The notes beneath the pieces were generated by a model. It was not told the DNA's origin. It saw only the letters and a list, made by a program, of their open reading frames with translations, and ran no database searches. Of a stretch of 64,000 bases of DNA, positions 26,267 through 35,576 are shown one piece after another. Source of the DNA: Sedimentibacter sp. MB31-C6 (GTDB lineage Bacteria > Bacillota > Clostridia > Tissierellales > Sedimentibacteraceae); the NCBI RefSeq assembly GCF_035934735.1, contig NZ_CP142396.1:434001-498000 (forward strand), read 5' to 3'. The position numbers were made by a program, and so were the translations under genes. Every line of letters starts with the position of its first letter. The first letter of the stretch is position 1.

Positions 26267-27070
26267 ATGGATATTAAAAACAGTGTAGATCTAATTGAAT
26301 CATATTTAGATTTAAATCGAAAACCAGTAGGGATTAAATTATTCTTTGATAAAGCTGAATTTGAAAACTTCGATGTTACTCAAAAAGATCGTAAAGTAAC
26401 ATATTGTAATTCTGTGCAGCTTGCAAGCAAAGGAAAATCAATGAAACTTACACAAGAAAATCAAGCATGTCCTAATGGAGCAATGGCTCTAAAAATGAAA
26501 GAGATACCAGAACCAATGACAACTGGAAAGTCTAGATTTAACAAACATATTTATAAAGATATAGAAACATCAAAAAATATTAGTGATAATATGCTTTTCT
26601 TAAAAGAAGTACCGGTAGGTATAGCAGTAATGCCTCTAGAAAACTACAATGAAGCTCCTGATGTTGTCATAGTTGTTGGCAGCACCTATAATATTATGAG
26701 AATGATACAGGGACATGGCTATTTTAATGGTTATACAAATAACTTAAGAACTGTTGGACTACAAGCGGTATGCCAAGATTTAACAACCTACGTTTATAAT
26801 ACTCAAGATATTAATATCTCTTTATTATGTCCAGGAACACGTTTAGTTGCAAACTGGCAGATTAATGAAATAGGAATTGGTGTCCCTTTTAATAAATGGT
26901 ATGAAGTTGTACAAGGAGTTATTGAAACAACTAATCCTTTTGAAAGAGATAAAAATAAGAAAGCTATTAAAAAAAGATTAAATGAACGTGGATTAGATAC
27001 AAGCGGTATCAAATTTGGTCAAAATTATGATGATGGATCATATACAGGTGGAATAATAAAAGCAATATAA
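26267..27070 (+). CDS. DUF169-family protein
   Basis: 267 residues: LNRKPVGIKLFFDKAEFENF, VTYCNSVQLASKGKSMKLTQENQACPNGAMALKM, VPVGIAVMPLENYNEAPDVVIVVGSTYNIMRMIQGHGYFNG, LLCPGTRLVANWQINEIGIGVPF. DUF169 proteins are widespread in anaerobes; conserved Cys residues (here at 46 and 64) suggest a metal or redox link, but no role is established. Strong GGAGG ribosome site, own terminator. Confidence 0.9.
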   Translation: MDIKNSVDLIESYLDLNRKPVGIKLFFDKAEFENFDVTQKDRKVTYCNSVQLASKGKSMKLTQENQACPNGAMALKMKEIPEPMTTGKSRFNKHIYKDIETSKNISDNMLFLKEVPVGIAVMPLENYNEAPDVVIVVGSTYNIMRMIQGHGYFNGYTNNLRTVGLQAVCQDLTTYVYNTQDINISLLCPGTRLVANWQINEIGIGVPFNKWYEVVQGVIETTNPFERDKNKKAIKKRLNERGLDTSGIKFGQNYDDGSYTGGIIKAI

Positions 27071-27089
27071 ATTTTAAAGCATTAAATTT

Positions 27090-27131
27090 TAAACCCTGAA
27101 ATAGCTTTAACGAGCCATTTTTCAGGGTTTT
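27090..27131. terminator. Bidirectional terminator between convergent genes
   Basis: AAACCCTGAAA pairs with TTTCAGGGTTT; T run on the plus strand, A run on the other side. It separates the DUF169 gene from the convergent broken Fe-S protein gene. Confidence 0.75.
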
Positions 27132-27765
27132 TAAATTAACACATCCTTTGCCTCTTTCTTATCAATTAACCTTGCATGCTGTCCATTTTCTGCAAGGGAA
27201 CGGGCAACATTTCCAAAGGTGAGACAAACATCCAACGGCGCATTTATTTCACATGGGTGCCCTGCATGTAACATCTTATGTCTACAATAACAAGTTCCAA
27301 CACCTATATGAGTTGCTTCCTCAATAATATGGCTTGCTCTTTCATAATCTAAAATATGAATAATATTTTCATTGGTCAAAATAGGTTCCTGTACATAAAC
27401 TCGTCCGAGATGCGTCTCTGTTGCAAAAAATAAGTCCTTAACAAAATCTTCTTCTACATTCATGTATTGATAGTACAATTCACTTAAATATTTCTGATCA
27501 ATATCGCCTCTTGTACGCATCAATGCAAATTCAATAAAACCTGCCATTGGTGGTGGCATTACAAATTGACGTACCCCCTTATAAAATGAGTCCACAAGTA
27601 ACGCCTTAGCGCAAAGATGCTCTAAAAAAGCTTCTGCTTTTCCTTCATCGATACTCCAAATTTTTGCTGCTTTCTTTAGTCACACTAGGTTTGTATCCTT
27701 TGTCTATTAATCCAAGCCATATATGACATGCGCAAATACCTATATCTACGTTTTAGTGTTCCCAT
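27131..27765 (-). pseudogene. Fe-S (4Fe-4S-type) protein gene, frameshifted and truncated
   Basis: The readable part, from about 27670, gives KIWSIDEGKAEAFLEHLCAK ... VDSFYKGVRQFVMPPPMAGFIEFALMRTRGD ... IGVGTCYCRHKMLHAGHPCEINAPLDVCLTFG. This pattern belongs to anaerobe proteins with a Cys-rich centre followed by ferredoxin motifs; the ferredoxin end is absent. Upstream, a start at 27765 (MGTLK) and a further stretch in another frame show at least one frameshift near 27690. The 154-residue piece alone is unlikely to be functional. Confidence 0.6.
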
Positions 27766-27784
27766 CCTAGAAGCGTAATACATA

Positions 27785-30157
27785 TTACTCGTCTATATCC
27801 GTAACCCAAATAATTCCCTGTCCGCCGTCAACTACAACTTTATCGCCTGTTTTAAGTCTAAGTGTAGCATTACCACATCCTACAACCGCAGGAATACCAA
27901 GTTCTCTAGCTACAATGGCAGCATGAGATAGTGGTGCACCTACGTCAGTAATCACCGCGGCAGCTCTTGGGAAAAGTGGAGTCCACCCAACATTAGTAGT
28001 CGTAGCAACAAGAATTTCGCCTGGTTCAAGCATATCTCCATCTTCTGGATTCATTAATATACGAACCTTGCCCTCTATTCTTCCAGCCGCTCCTGGAAAA
28101 CCCTTAAGTGTCTCACCGTCTGATGCAACATCTATTGGCATATTTGAGTCATAATAATCCATCCTTCGGTTCGGATCATTAACCCATTCTAAAGGGTTGA
28201 AACGCCCACTAATTAATGATGGGAAAGGAGGTAAGGATTTATATTTTTCATAGTTCTCTTTTCTAGCAGGAATAAACTTTACTGCTGATTTATCGCCTGA
28301 AAGTAAATTTATAACCTCATTAATGTAAAGCAAAAATACATCGTCGCCTATTCCTGTCAATTCTCCCGTCTTAAGTGCAAAGACACGAATAACTCTAAAC
28401 ACTCTTACAAACTCCGATCGAACTGCTTCTCTAACACGCGCATTTTCTGCTGCTTTTTCTATTTTTTTCTCGAACCATTTTATCTTGCTTGGAAATTGCT
28501 TCTGAAATTTCTTCAAAGCATCTTCATATTGAATGTGCTGTTTCTTCAAAAGTCCTTCAACATCTGTATCTGACTTTTTATACTCTTCTATCTGTTTATC
28601 TAGCCAACTTTTATCTTCTCCTGGATCAGGTATCGATAATTCGAATTCATGTGGGCCACGATGACCGTACTGCTTTAAGTATTCTTCTCTACTCATATCA
28701 CCCTTAATAACATTAGATATACCCACAACTGGTCCAAGACTCTGTAAATCTGAGTTTCCTCTAAGATTTGATAGTAATGTACTCGCATCTTCACTTCCTA
28801 CCATTTCAGTCAGTTTTTTATTGATAGGTGTCAAAGTAAGACCAGCTTTACTACCTCCTACCAATAAGCCCCACCAAGCTTTTGTGTTCTGAGGTTCAAT
28901 ATGATTTTTCCACAACAACAGTAGTTCTTCCTTTGACTTTGCTTTCTTAACTTGTTCTGTCATTCTCACACACCAATCAGGTGTATCCTTTATAAACTGT
29001 GGTATCTCTTTCGAGGTTTTCATTGTTTTACGGCTATACTGTATTATACGCGGTATCATCAACTTAATTAGTTTTAACCGCGAAAATGGATAAGTAGGAA
29101 TATTTATCTCCTCTGGAATACGGCCAAAGGATTCACCAATTACTCTCATTACAAATTCTGGCCCCGTTCCGTATAGTGCGGAAACAGCAGAAATTCTTTG
29201 ACTAATATTTGAATATATTCTTCCACAAATATTACCAGACCATAAATAATACCCTGGAACAAAGCTAGATTCTTCATCTAAATCTCTAACTATGCTCCAA
29301 GTTAGCGGAGTTACAACATCTGGAATAGCTTCTCCCACGTTTGTATTTACCCAAAGAGCATCTCCCGTTAAGCTTTCGTTTATTTCATAGGTATCTAAAT
29401 TACCAAATGACAATGTAGTTATTGGTCTTGCTTGTAAAATGTATAACTTTCCTTTTGCTACAGCCCATTCAATATCCTGTTCACATCCAAGTTCATCAGA
29501 CAATTTTGCAGCATATTTATATAAGCTAGATGCATATTTTTTAAAATCTTCAGGTCCCTCATATTTTCCCTTAGGCCGTAAAAGCTTAAAGTCATATGCA
29601 TTAGCTTCTCCAGACACCAGTTGTTCTCCTAAACCAAATACATAATTACCTATCATACTTTCATAACTGCCTGTTATAGGATCCGCTGTGAATAATACAC
29701 CGGAAATTTCAGACTGAACCATAAGCTGTATTACTACAGCTATCTTGTGGGAATGATCCATACCTTGAACAGAACTATATGCTTTAACTCTCTCTGATTC
29801 CTTTGATTTAAAAACTGTATCAATTGCTTTTTGTATTTCTATATCTGTATTTACATTAAGAACACTTTCAAACTCGCCCGCAAATGATGCTTGAGCTGAA
29901 TCTTCACTTAAGCCAGAGGATCTTACAGCAAACATGGCACCTTGATTATTACTACGAATTTCATTCAGTAGAGCTTGTATTTCTTTCCAAGCTTTATCAT
30001 TTAACTTTTCATTTTCAAATGCAGAAGGTAGAATGACAAAACCATCTGGAACTGGATATCCTGACTGATACATTTTTGCTAACATACTGCCTTTTCCTCC
30101 TGCATATGCCTGTAACTCAGGAGTTAATTCTTTAAAGCTTCTAACCATATTTTCCAT
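27785..30157 (-). CDS. PEP-synthase / rifampicin-phosphotransferase-like enzyme
   Basis: 790 residues from the ATG at 30157 (AGGAGGG upstream). N-terminal PEP/pyruvate-binding ATP-grasp domain (AYAGGKGSMLAKMYQSGYPVPDGFVI, FAVRSSGLSEDSAQASFAGEFES, EQDIEWAVAKGKLYILQARPIT, about 1-255), a long middle region, and a C-terminal swivelling domain with the catalytic His (TDVGAPLSHAAIVARELGIPAVVG, His near 745). Size and layout fit both PEP synthase-like proteins and rifampicin phosphotransferase (Rph). The directly upstream TetR gene suggests an inducible, drug- or stress-related role, which leans to the Rph-like group; substrate unproven. Confidence 0.85.
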   Translation of the reverse strand: MENMVRSFKELTPELQAYAGGKGSMLAKMYQSGYPVPDGFVILPSAFENEKLNDKAWKEIQALLNEIRSNNQGAMFAVRSSGLSEDSAQASFAGEFESVLNVNTDIEIQKAIDTVFKSKESERVKAYSSVQGMDHSHKIAVVIQLMVQSEISGVLFTADPITGSYESMIGNYVFGLGEQLVSGEANAYDFKLLRPKGKYEGPEDFKKYASSLYKYAAKLSDELGCEQDIEWAVAKGKLYILQARPITTLSFGNLDTYEINESLTGDALWVNTNVGEAIPDVVTPLTWSIVRDLDEESSFVPGYYLWSGNICGRIYSNISQRISAVSALYGTGPEFVMRVIGESFGRIPEEINIPTYPFSRLKLIKLMIPRIIQYSRKTMKTSKEIPQFIKDTPDWCVRMTEQVKKAKSKEELLLLWKNHIEPQNTKAWWGLLVGGSKAGLTLTPINKKLTEMVGSEDASTLLSNLRGNSDLQSLGPVVGISNVIKGDMSREEYLKQYGHRGPHEFELSIPDPGEDKSWLDKQIEEYKKSDTDVEGLLKKQHIQYEDALKKFQKQFPSKIKWFEKKIEKAAENARVREAVRSEFVRVFRVIRVFALKTGELTGIGDDVFLLYINEVINLLSGDKSAVKFIPARKENYEKYKSLPPFPSLISGRFNPLEWVNDPNRRMDYYDSNMPIDVASDGETLKGFPGAAGRIEGKVRILMNPEDGDMLEPGEILVATTTNVGWTPLFPRAAAVITDVGAPLSHAAIVARELGIPAVVGCGNATLRLKTGDKVVVDGGQGIIWVTDIDE

Positions 30158-30170
30158 TACAAGCCCTCCT

Positions 30171-30782
30171 TTATTTTTGAATTCCAAATCGAATCATATT
30201 AATAAAACTATTTCTTTCCTTAATTATGTTTTCAAGAATACATTCATTTAGTTCCCTATTATCTACTAATTCGTATACGTACTTATTTTCAAAATAGTCA
30301 AGTGCTAGTTTAATAAGTTTATACGCCTCTTTTCGAACCACATTTTCTCTTAGCGGCACATTCTCAAACAACCGTTCTTGAACCTTGTCTCTCTCTTCGA
30401 TTAACCTTCCATACTTTGTATCAATTTCCAATTTTAACTCATCTGGAGTATTGTAAAATGCCTCTATAATAACTTTATAAAGATCAGGATTTTCTTTGTA
30501 ATATTTAAACTTTATCGCACTTATCCTATCTTTAACCTCAAAAAAATTTTCATCTTCCGATACACTTTCAAAACCCATTACCATGTTCCCTCTTTCAAAA
30601 CACCTATCTAATAAAGATAGATATAAATCTTTTTTACTTTTAAAATGATGAAATATTAAAGATCTGGAAATTCCCGAAGCCTTTGCTAGCATTGCAGTAG
30701 AGGTTTTATTATATCCATGTTCTGCAAATACTTCTAAACATGTGTCTAGTATTTCTTCTTTATCATATATTTTTTTAGGCAT
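30171..30782 (-). CDS. TetR-family regulator of the PEP-synthase-like gene
   Basis: 203 residues: N-terminal TetR helix-turn-helix (CLEVFAEHGYNKTSTAMLAKASGISRSLIFHHFKSKKDLY, 14-53) and a helical ligand domain. The downstream enzyme starts 13 bases after its stop, so both share one promoter, which carries an operator-like repeat; autoregulation is likely. Confidence 0.9.
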   Translation of the reverse strand: MPKKIYDKEEILDTCLEVFAEHGYNKTSTAMLAKASGISRSLIFHHFKSKKDLYLSLLDRCFERGNMVMGFESVSEDENFFEVKDRISAIKFKYYKENPDLYKVIIEAFYNTPDELKLEIDTKYGRLIEERDKVQERLFENVPLRENVVRKEAYKLIKLALDYFENKYVYELVDNRELNECILENIIKERNSFINMIRFGIQK

Positions 30783-30816
30783 AATATCTCTCCTTTAATT
30801 TACTGACTGTACGGTT

Positions 30817-30845
30817 AGTATAACATATACTGACTAGTCTGTCAA
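30817..30845 (-). promoter_or_regulatory. Promoter and likely TetR operator
   Basis: TTGACA (30840-30845) and TATACT (30817-30822) on the minus strand with 17 bases between. An imperfect inverted repeat, TCAGTATA-tgt-TATACTAA, overlaps spacer and -10 box, as expected for repression by the TetR protein encoded next. The bases 30846-31100 contain nothing recognisable. Confidence 0.7.
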
Positions 30846-31100
30846 TAAAAACAAGTAGATGTTATTACAAACGATCTATTCGCTGATGACATTGGGCCTT
30901 TAGCACTTCTAGCAAATGTATGCATTTTTCTTGTATCCTCATATATGCTTTCCCTTCAATAAAATAATTTAATTCTTTCTCAAATTCCTATTTAGCTATC
31001 TACTATTTAATATAATGGAGTTTTTTCATTTATTCTTATTGATTTTCTTTAATACCGTTCTTCCAGTATGATTTTTAAATAAAGATAAGCTTATTTTACT

Positions 31101-31400
31101 TTATCTGAAACCATTCACTACTAATTCGCTTTCTATAAATTCTTTTAAAAATTCTAAAACAAAATCTTTAGTGATAATTGAAGCTTGAGCACAATTTTCC
31201 TTAAATTTTTCTATCCCAGAATGTGTTGCAGTGTCTGTTATTGTTCGTACTGAAATAAAAGGTATCTCATTTACATAACATACATGGGCAATACTTGCAG
31301 TCTCCATGTCAACTGACAATGGTGAATATTTTTGATTTATTCTATCACGCAGATTATCTTCAATAAACCTTTCTCCTGTTACCATTCGTCCAAAATACAC
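31101..31400 (-). pseudogene. MTA/SAH nucleosidase, C-terminal fragment
   Basis: 99 residues match the C-terminal part of 5'-methylthioadenosine/S-adenosylhomocysteine nucleosidase: SPLSVDMETASIAHVCYVNEIPFISVRTITD, with the MET/ASIAHVC substrate site and the catalytic Asp of RTITD. The N-terminal 130 residues are missing; no upstream frame supplies them. Confidence 0.7.
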
Positions 31401-31460
31401 ATTAATTATATAAATTTCGCATATAATACTGCGTCATAAATGTTTGAACCAACTCTTGTT

Positions 31461-31667
31461 CTAGGAGACAGTCCATCTTAATATTCCTGCAAATCCTAAT
31501 CCAATAATTCCATAACTAACAACCACAGAATACCCCTTCCCGAAATCAAAAGGAAAAAGCTCATTTCCAAAAGGAAATACAAAACATCCTGCAAATATGA
31601 TATATCCTAAAATAATTCCTTTAGTTAATTTTGGGTACTTCTGTAAATTTGATTGAAATTTATTCAT
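31461..31667 (-). CDS. Small two-span membrane protein
   Basis: 68 residues from the ATG at 31667 behind GGAGGG, with two hydrophobic segments (about 17-33 and 46-62). No family recognised. Could be a genuine small gene or the end of something larger; the strong ribosome site favours the former. 31680-31853 holds no gene. Confidence 0.5.
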   Translation of the reverse strand: MNKFQSNLQKYPKLTKGIILGYIIFAGCFVFPFGNELFPFDFGKGYSVVVSYGIIGLGFAGILRWTVS

Positions 31668-31853
31668 ATTACCCTCCACTCCAAGCTCCCAATTCTAATC
31701 AGACACACAATTAGCAAATGGTAACATATTTGTTTTGGTTATTATTCCATATTTTGCTAATTCTGTTAACAGATTGCCTATAAATAATTTTCATATCCTC
31801 CAGTAAAAATTCTGTAATTTATATAATTCATATAAAACTCGTCATTTACCGTA

Positions 31854-32310
31854 TTAATTCACTTTTAAAAAGAATTTTTCCGCTATTTTGCTATCTTGGC
31901 TTGCAAGTTCTGCTAAATAACTTTTTAATTCATATGACAATGCATCAACTAACTCAATTAAACCACTCAAACCATTATTATCATCAACATCAATATTGTA
32001 CATTTTCATATTAGGTTGATTATTAATAAGACCTTTTTCTGTAACAACATGGACAAATTTCTCACTTAAACTATGAATGTAACTAAGAATTAGTTTTTCA
32101 TCTTTATTCAATTCATATATTTCATCATTGTACAAATGAGGATAATAATTACCTATCCCCTTAAATACATCCATACTAATAAACAATGAAACACCGTCAA
32201 AATAACTTATTATTGAATTGAAATTTTCATTGTTATAATTCGGTACTTTTTACACTTTGGATTATATCTTTAAAGTTTCTATTAAGAAAATCAATATTTG
32301 ACGGATTCAT
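31854..32310 (-). pseudogene. Unrecognised protein, one-base frameshift
   Basis: A start at 32310 overlaps the stop of the helix-turn-helix gene (TAATG) and gives MNPSNIDFLNRNFKDIIQSVK before a stop. Dropping one A from a five-A run near 32245 joins this to the longer frame NENFNSIISYFDGVSLFISMDVFKG and on to 31854, about 150 residues in all. The protein is acidic, helical and unlike families I know. Position after a DNA-binding protein would fit a toxin or effector partner; this is a guess. Confidence 0.45.
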
Positions 32311-32933
32311 TAACATTTCTTTACTCTTTTTAAAAGATATTTCCATTCAGATTCATCTAATAATTCTTCTTCTGTTTTATCTTTTTTATTCAATAGAGTC
32401 TCATTATATTTACCATTATATTTATTTTCAAAAAATTCTATTTCATCTTTAAGAATCTTTTGTTCTTCTTCTTTAGATACATTTTCAACTTTATGTTTTT
32501 CATACAATTCAGTTATTTCTTTTATAAGAATTTGTTCTCCATTTGAACTTTCCCATAATGTATTTTCACTTATTCTTGATTGTTTATTTTTCTCCTTAGA
32601 TTCGACGCCTACAAATCTTCCTTCACGAATCCAATTATTAATAGTAGTAATTGAAACACCAAATATTCTTGCCAATTGTCCAGTTGTATAGGTTATATTA
32701 GATTTAGGTTTCATTGCAACATCAGCCATATATTCAATGATAATTTTCGAATATGTTTGCATCTTGTATTCATCCGAAAAAATAGATTCATTAATATCTT
32801 TAAGTTTGTCTCTTAATTCAGAAGTATTTTCTAAATAGTTAGAAATAATTTTGAATAGCAATTTTCCTTGAGTTCCACTAAAATAGTTTTGAGAAGATTC
32901 AATAGCTATTTCTTTTTCTATTACACTTAACAT
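32310..32933 (-). CDS. Helix-turn-helix DNA-binding protein
   Basis: About 207 residues. A helical N-terminus (1-90) is followed by a MerR/excisionase-like helix-turn-helix (TTGQLARIFGVSITTINNWIREGRFVG, about 96-122) and a long charged, coiled C-terminus. The third of three adjacent Met codons (32933) is best spaced from AAGGAGGG. It overlaps the following broken gene by one base. The pair looks like a regulator or antitoxin with a partner, but no named family is recognised. Confidence 0.65.
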   Translation of the reverse strand: MLSVIEKEIAIESSQNYFSGTQGKLLFKIISNYLENTSELRDKLKDINESIFSDEYKMQTYSKIIIEYMADVAMKPKSNITYTTGQLARIFGVSITTINNWIREGRFVGVESKEKNKQSRISENTLWESSNGEQILIKEITELYEKHKVENVSKEEEQKILKDEIEFFENKYNGKYNETLLNKKDKTEEELLDESEWKYLLKRVKKC

Positions 32934-32945
32934 CATCATCCCTCC

Positions 32946-33087
32946 TTACACCTCCATTCTATCATACGTTATTTTGTATTTATCAAGTTCTTCTATGAAC
33001 TGATCTATTGTAACACCAGTCCATGAGTAACCATAAAACATCTCATTTTTAAGCCAGCCAAAAAAGCCCTCACAGGCGGAGTTATCC
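32946..33087 (-). pseudogene. IS3-family transposase, C-terminal scrap
   Basis: The frame reads DNSACEGFFGWLKNEMFYGY then SWTGVTIDQFIEELDKYKITYDR to a stop at 32946. This is the end of an IS3-type integrase core (the last catalytic Glu is in ACEGFFG). An in-frame stop precedes it and the remaining 250 residues are absent. Confidence 0.75.
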
Positions 33088-33233
33088 GGTTATAGATTAC
33101 CTCAGATGATATTTTGGCATCCTGATTTACATATCCGACATAATCACGTGACCAAACAGGAATATTGTTATCCTTCTCAAAGTATTAATTTATTACGCTT
33201 ACTTTTATGTGATGCTACATTAGAAAATATGAA

Positions 33234-33683
33234 TTACTCAAACTTCATTTCAACTCCAATAAAATCGTTCACTTTTTCTATTAATTTAGGCTGAATTTCT
33301 GGATAAGTCCAGTTTTCAGGAAGACTATCAAAAAGTTCAATTTTCTCCATTTCAAAATCTGGTAATCTTTCAAACTTAGAAATATCAGCATAATATAGCA
33401 TACCGAAAGTCTCATCTTTATTTTCAATCACATCATCATTACCGCAAACTGAATATACACATATCTGCTTTATTGAGTAATCAATTGCACCTGTTTCTTC
33501 ATAAAGCTCTCTCCTAGCAGTTGTTAGAATTGCTTCTCCATCCTCTTTATGACCACCAGGACATTCATAAGTATTTCTCTTCCTATGTTTGCATAATACC
33601 CATTTCCCCTGACTCTTAGAAACAATCACAGCATATTTCAGCAAATTATCCTCAATATTATTATAAAAATTAACTGTTATCAT
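33234..33683 (-). CDS. Nudix hydrolase
   Basis: 149 residues with a complete Nudix box, GGHKEDGEAILTTARRELYE followed by ETGA (G-x5-E-x7-REUxEExGU, about 44-66). It hydrolyses a nucleoside diphosphate-linked compound, probably for housecleaning; the substrate is unknown. Single gene; upstream 33684-34055 has a TATACT-type -10 for it and no credible gene. Confidence 0.9.
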   Translation of the reverse strand: MITVNFYNNIEDNLLKYAVIVSKSQGKWVLCKHRKRNTYECPGGHKEDGEAILTTARRELYEETGAIDYSIKQICVYSVCGNDDVIENKDETFGMLYYADISKFERLPDFEMEKIELFDSLPENWTYPEIQPKLIEKVNDFIGVEMKFE

Positions 33684-34055
33684 AACGGTTTCCTCTCACA
33701 AACAAATTGATTTTGTATTCGTTTTTCTACTGTTGTGTCACAATGTTTAAACCAAATCTTGCTCTTTATACTATCCAACAAAAACACCTAACAACAAATA
33801 GTATACCACAATTTACTAGTTTGGTAAATAATGTTAAATATTTAAATTACAAGGAAAGCAAATGGTTGCAATCAGAATCTTTATGGTTTATGGATAAAAA
33901 AAGACATAGTCATAATTTCATTAATATGTTTATTTGTCATGAAATTTACTTATATATAAATTAAATAGCATAACAAAAGGTTATTGGACAATAGTTTGAG
34001 GTATAGTGTATTCTAATAATGATTTTATAAAATAAGTGGGTAAGGTGGTGTAACT

Positions 34056-34610
34056 TTGAAAAGGAATAAAAAAATGGTTTTGTTAGCGCATTGTTTATTA
34101 AATATTAATGCTAAAGTTTATGGTATTGCCACTGAACCTGCGGGATGTATGAAAATTATTTCTGGACTATTAGAAAATGGTTATGGAATTATACAGTTAC
34201 CATGTGTAGAACAAAGTTGTTTCGGTATAAAACGTTGGGGACAGGTAAAAGAGCAGATTAACTTTCCCGGATTTAGAGCAAAGTCCCATGAATTACTTAA
34301 GCCGATTGTTGGACAAGTTTTAGACTTTCATCAAAATGGCTATGAAATATCAGCAGTAATTGGCTTGGATGGAAGTCCATCATGTGGTATTAACTATACC
34401 TGTACTGGTAATTGGGGTGGAGAAATTGGCGATGGCTATGACATACAATCTAAAATAGATTCTTTGGATAAACTGTCAGAATATGGAGTTATGATGGAAG
34501 TTTTGAAGGAAATGCTTGATGAAATTGGTATTGTTACTAAATATTTATCAGTTGATGAATGCGATCCCGAAGCAACTTCACAAGAACTTATTATTAAATT
34601 ATCAGAGTAA
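34056..34610 (+). CDS. TudS-like (CD3072-type, DUF523-related) protein
   Basis: 184 residues starting at a TTG at 34056 behind AAGGTGGTG. Motifs: LLAHCLLNINAKVYG, LPCVEQSCFGIKRWGQVKEQ and GLDGSPSCGINYT, with conserved Cys residues at about 13, 50, 55 and 109 like the [4Fe-4S] ligands of thiouracil desulfidase TudS. It precedes an amino-acid-type ABC transporter and is matched by a shorter relative on the other side of it, so it may remove sulfur from an imported compound. Confidence 0.75.
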   Translation: MKRNKKMVLLAHCLLNINAKVYGIATEPAGCMKIISGLLENGYGIIQLPCVEQSCFGIKRWGQVKEQINFPGFRAKSHELLKPIVGQVLDFHQNGYEISAVIGLDGSPSCGINYTCTGNWGGEIGDGYDIQSKIDSLDKLSEYGVMMEVLKEMLDEIGIVTKYLSVDECDPEATSQELIIKLSE

Positions 34611-34683
34611 TTACATAACGATAATTTAAAAACTATAAATAGTTTTTATTATTATATAAAAAACATTAAGGGAGTCAAGAAAA

Positions 34684-35511
34684 TTGAATAAAATATCTAA
34701 ATTTTTAATCATTGTATTAATAATTGCATTGTCATTATTTGCAATAACTGCTTGTAGTTCAAATGTAGAAACTGATTCAAAAAACAACGAAACAGTAGAT
34801 AAATCTTTACAATTAGTAATTGATCGCGGAGTTTTACGTATAGGTATGTGTCCAGAGTATCCTCCTTTTGAGAGTATTAATGAGAAAAACGAAATTATAG
34901 GATATGACCCAAGTTTAGCTGCTGCTATAGCTAAGGAAATGGGAATTAAAGCTGAGTTTGTTAATGTCCCTTGGGAAGGATTAATAGCTGGAGTTAACAA
35001 TGGAGATTTTGATATTATAATGTCTGCTATGTCGCCTGAAGAAGCGACTGCTGCAACAGATGCAGTTGAAATAAGTGAAAATTACTATACTTTGGCTGAT
35101 GTTATAGTAGTTAAATCTGATAATGAAGACATAAAAAGCAAAGAAGATCTGGAAGGAAAAATAATCGGTATTCAAGATTCTACAACAGCAGCTCAGGCAG
35201 CAGAAGGATTACCTGAAAAGGGTATTAAAGTTGGAGAAATTAAACATTACAATAGAAATGCAGACGCTTATGCAGAACTTGCTAATGGCAGAATAGATGC
35301 TATTGTAGTTAGTGTAACTTATGCTAATGAACAAGCTAAAAACAACCCTGAGTTTAAGGTTATAAATGATCCTATTCACGAAGTTGGTATAGCAGTTGTT
35401 GCTAAAGATGGCTCTGTTGCTTTAATAGAAAAAATCGAAGAAGTTCTTGGCAAATTACGCGAGAATGGTACTTATGATAGTATAGCTGTAGAATGGCTTG
35501 CTGCTGAATAG
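34684..35511 (+). CDS. Amino-acid-type ABC transporter substrate-binding lipoprotein
   Basis: 275 residues from a TTG at 34684 (AAGGGAG upstream). Signal with lipobox ITACSS (Cys 21), then the family 3 binding-protein pattern: RGVLRIGMCPEYPPFESINEKNEIIGYDPSLAAAIAKEMG, AGVNNGDFDIIMSAMSPEEA, and GIQDSTTAAQAAEGL. It binds a polar amino acid or derivative outside the cell and delivers it to the permease encoded next. Confidence 0.93.
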   Translation: MNKISKFLIIVLIIALSLFAITACSSNVETDSKNNETVDKSLQLVIDRGVLRIGMCPEYPPFESINEKNEIIGYDPSLAAAIAKEMGIKAEFVNVPWEGLIAGVNNGDFDIIMSAMSPEEATAATDAVEISENYYTLADVIVVKSDNEDIKSKEDLEGKIIGIQDSTTAAQAAEGLPEKGIKVGEIKHYNRNADAYAELANGRIDAIVVSVTYANEQAKNNPEFKVINDPIHEVGIAVVAKDGSVALIEKIEEVLGKLRENGTYDSIAVEWLAAE

Positions 35512-35523
35512 TAAAATATAATT

Positions 35524-35560
35524 AACTATGAGCCAACTGTATAAACGGTTGGCTCATAGT
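35524..35560 (+). terminator. Hairpin between binding protein and permease genes
   Basis: ACTATGAGCCAAC pairs with GTTGGCTCATAGT followed by five T. It can act as a partial terminator giving more binding protein than permease, and lies just before the permease ribosome site. Confidence 0.8.
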
Positions 35561-35576
35561 TTTTGAGGAGTTATTT

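Noticed and set aside
33707-33964. Plus-strand frame of 85 codons in an intergenic region
   Set aside because: No ribosome site, odd composition, no recognisable features; it covers the Nudix promoter.
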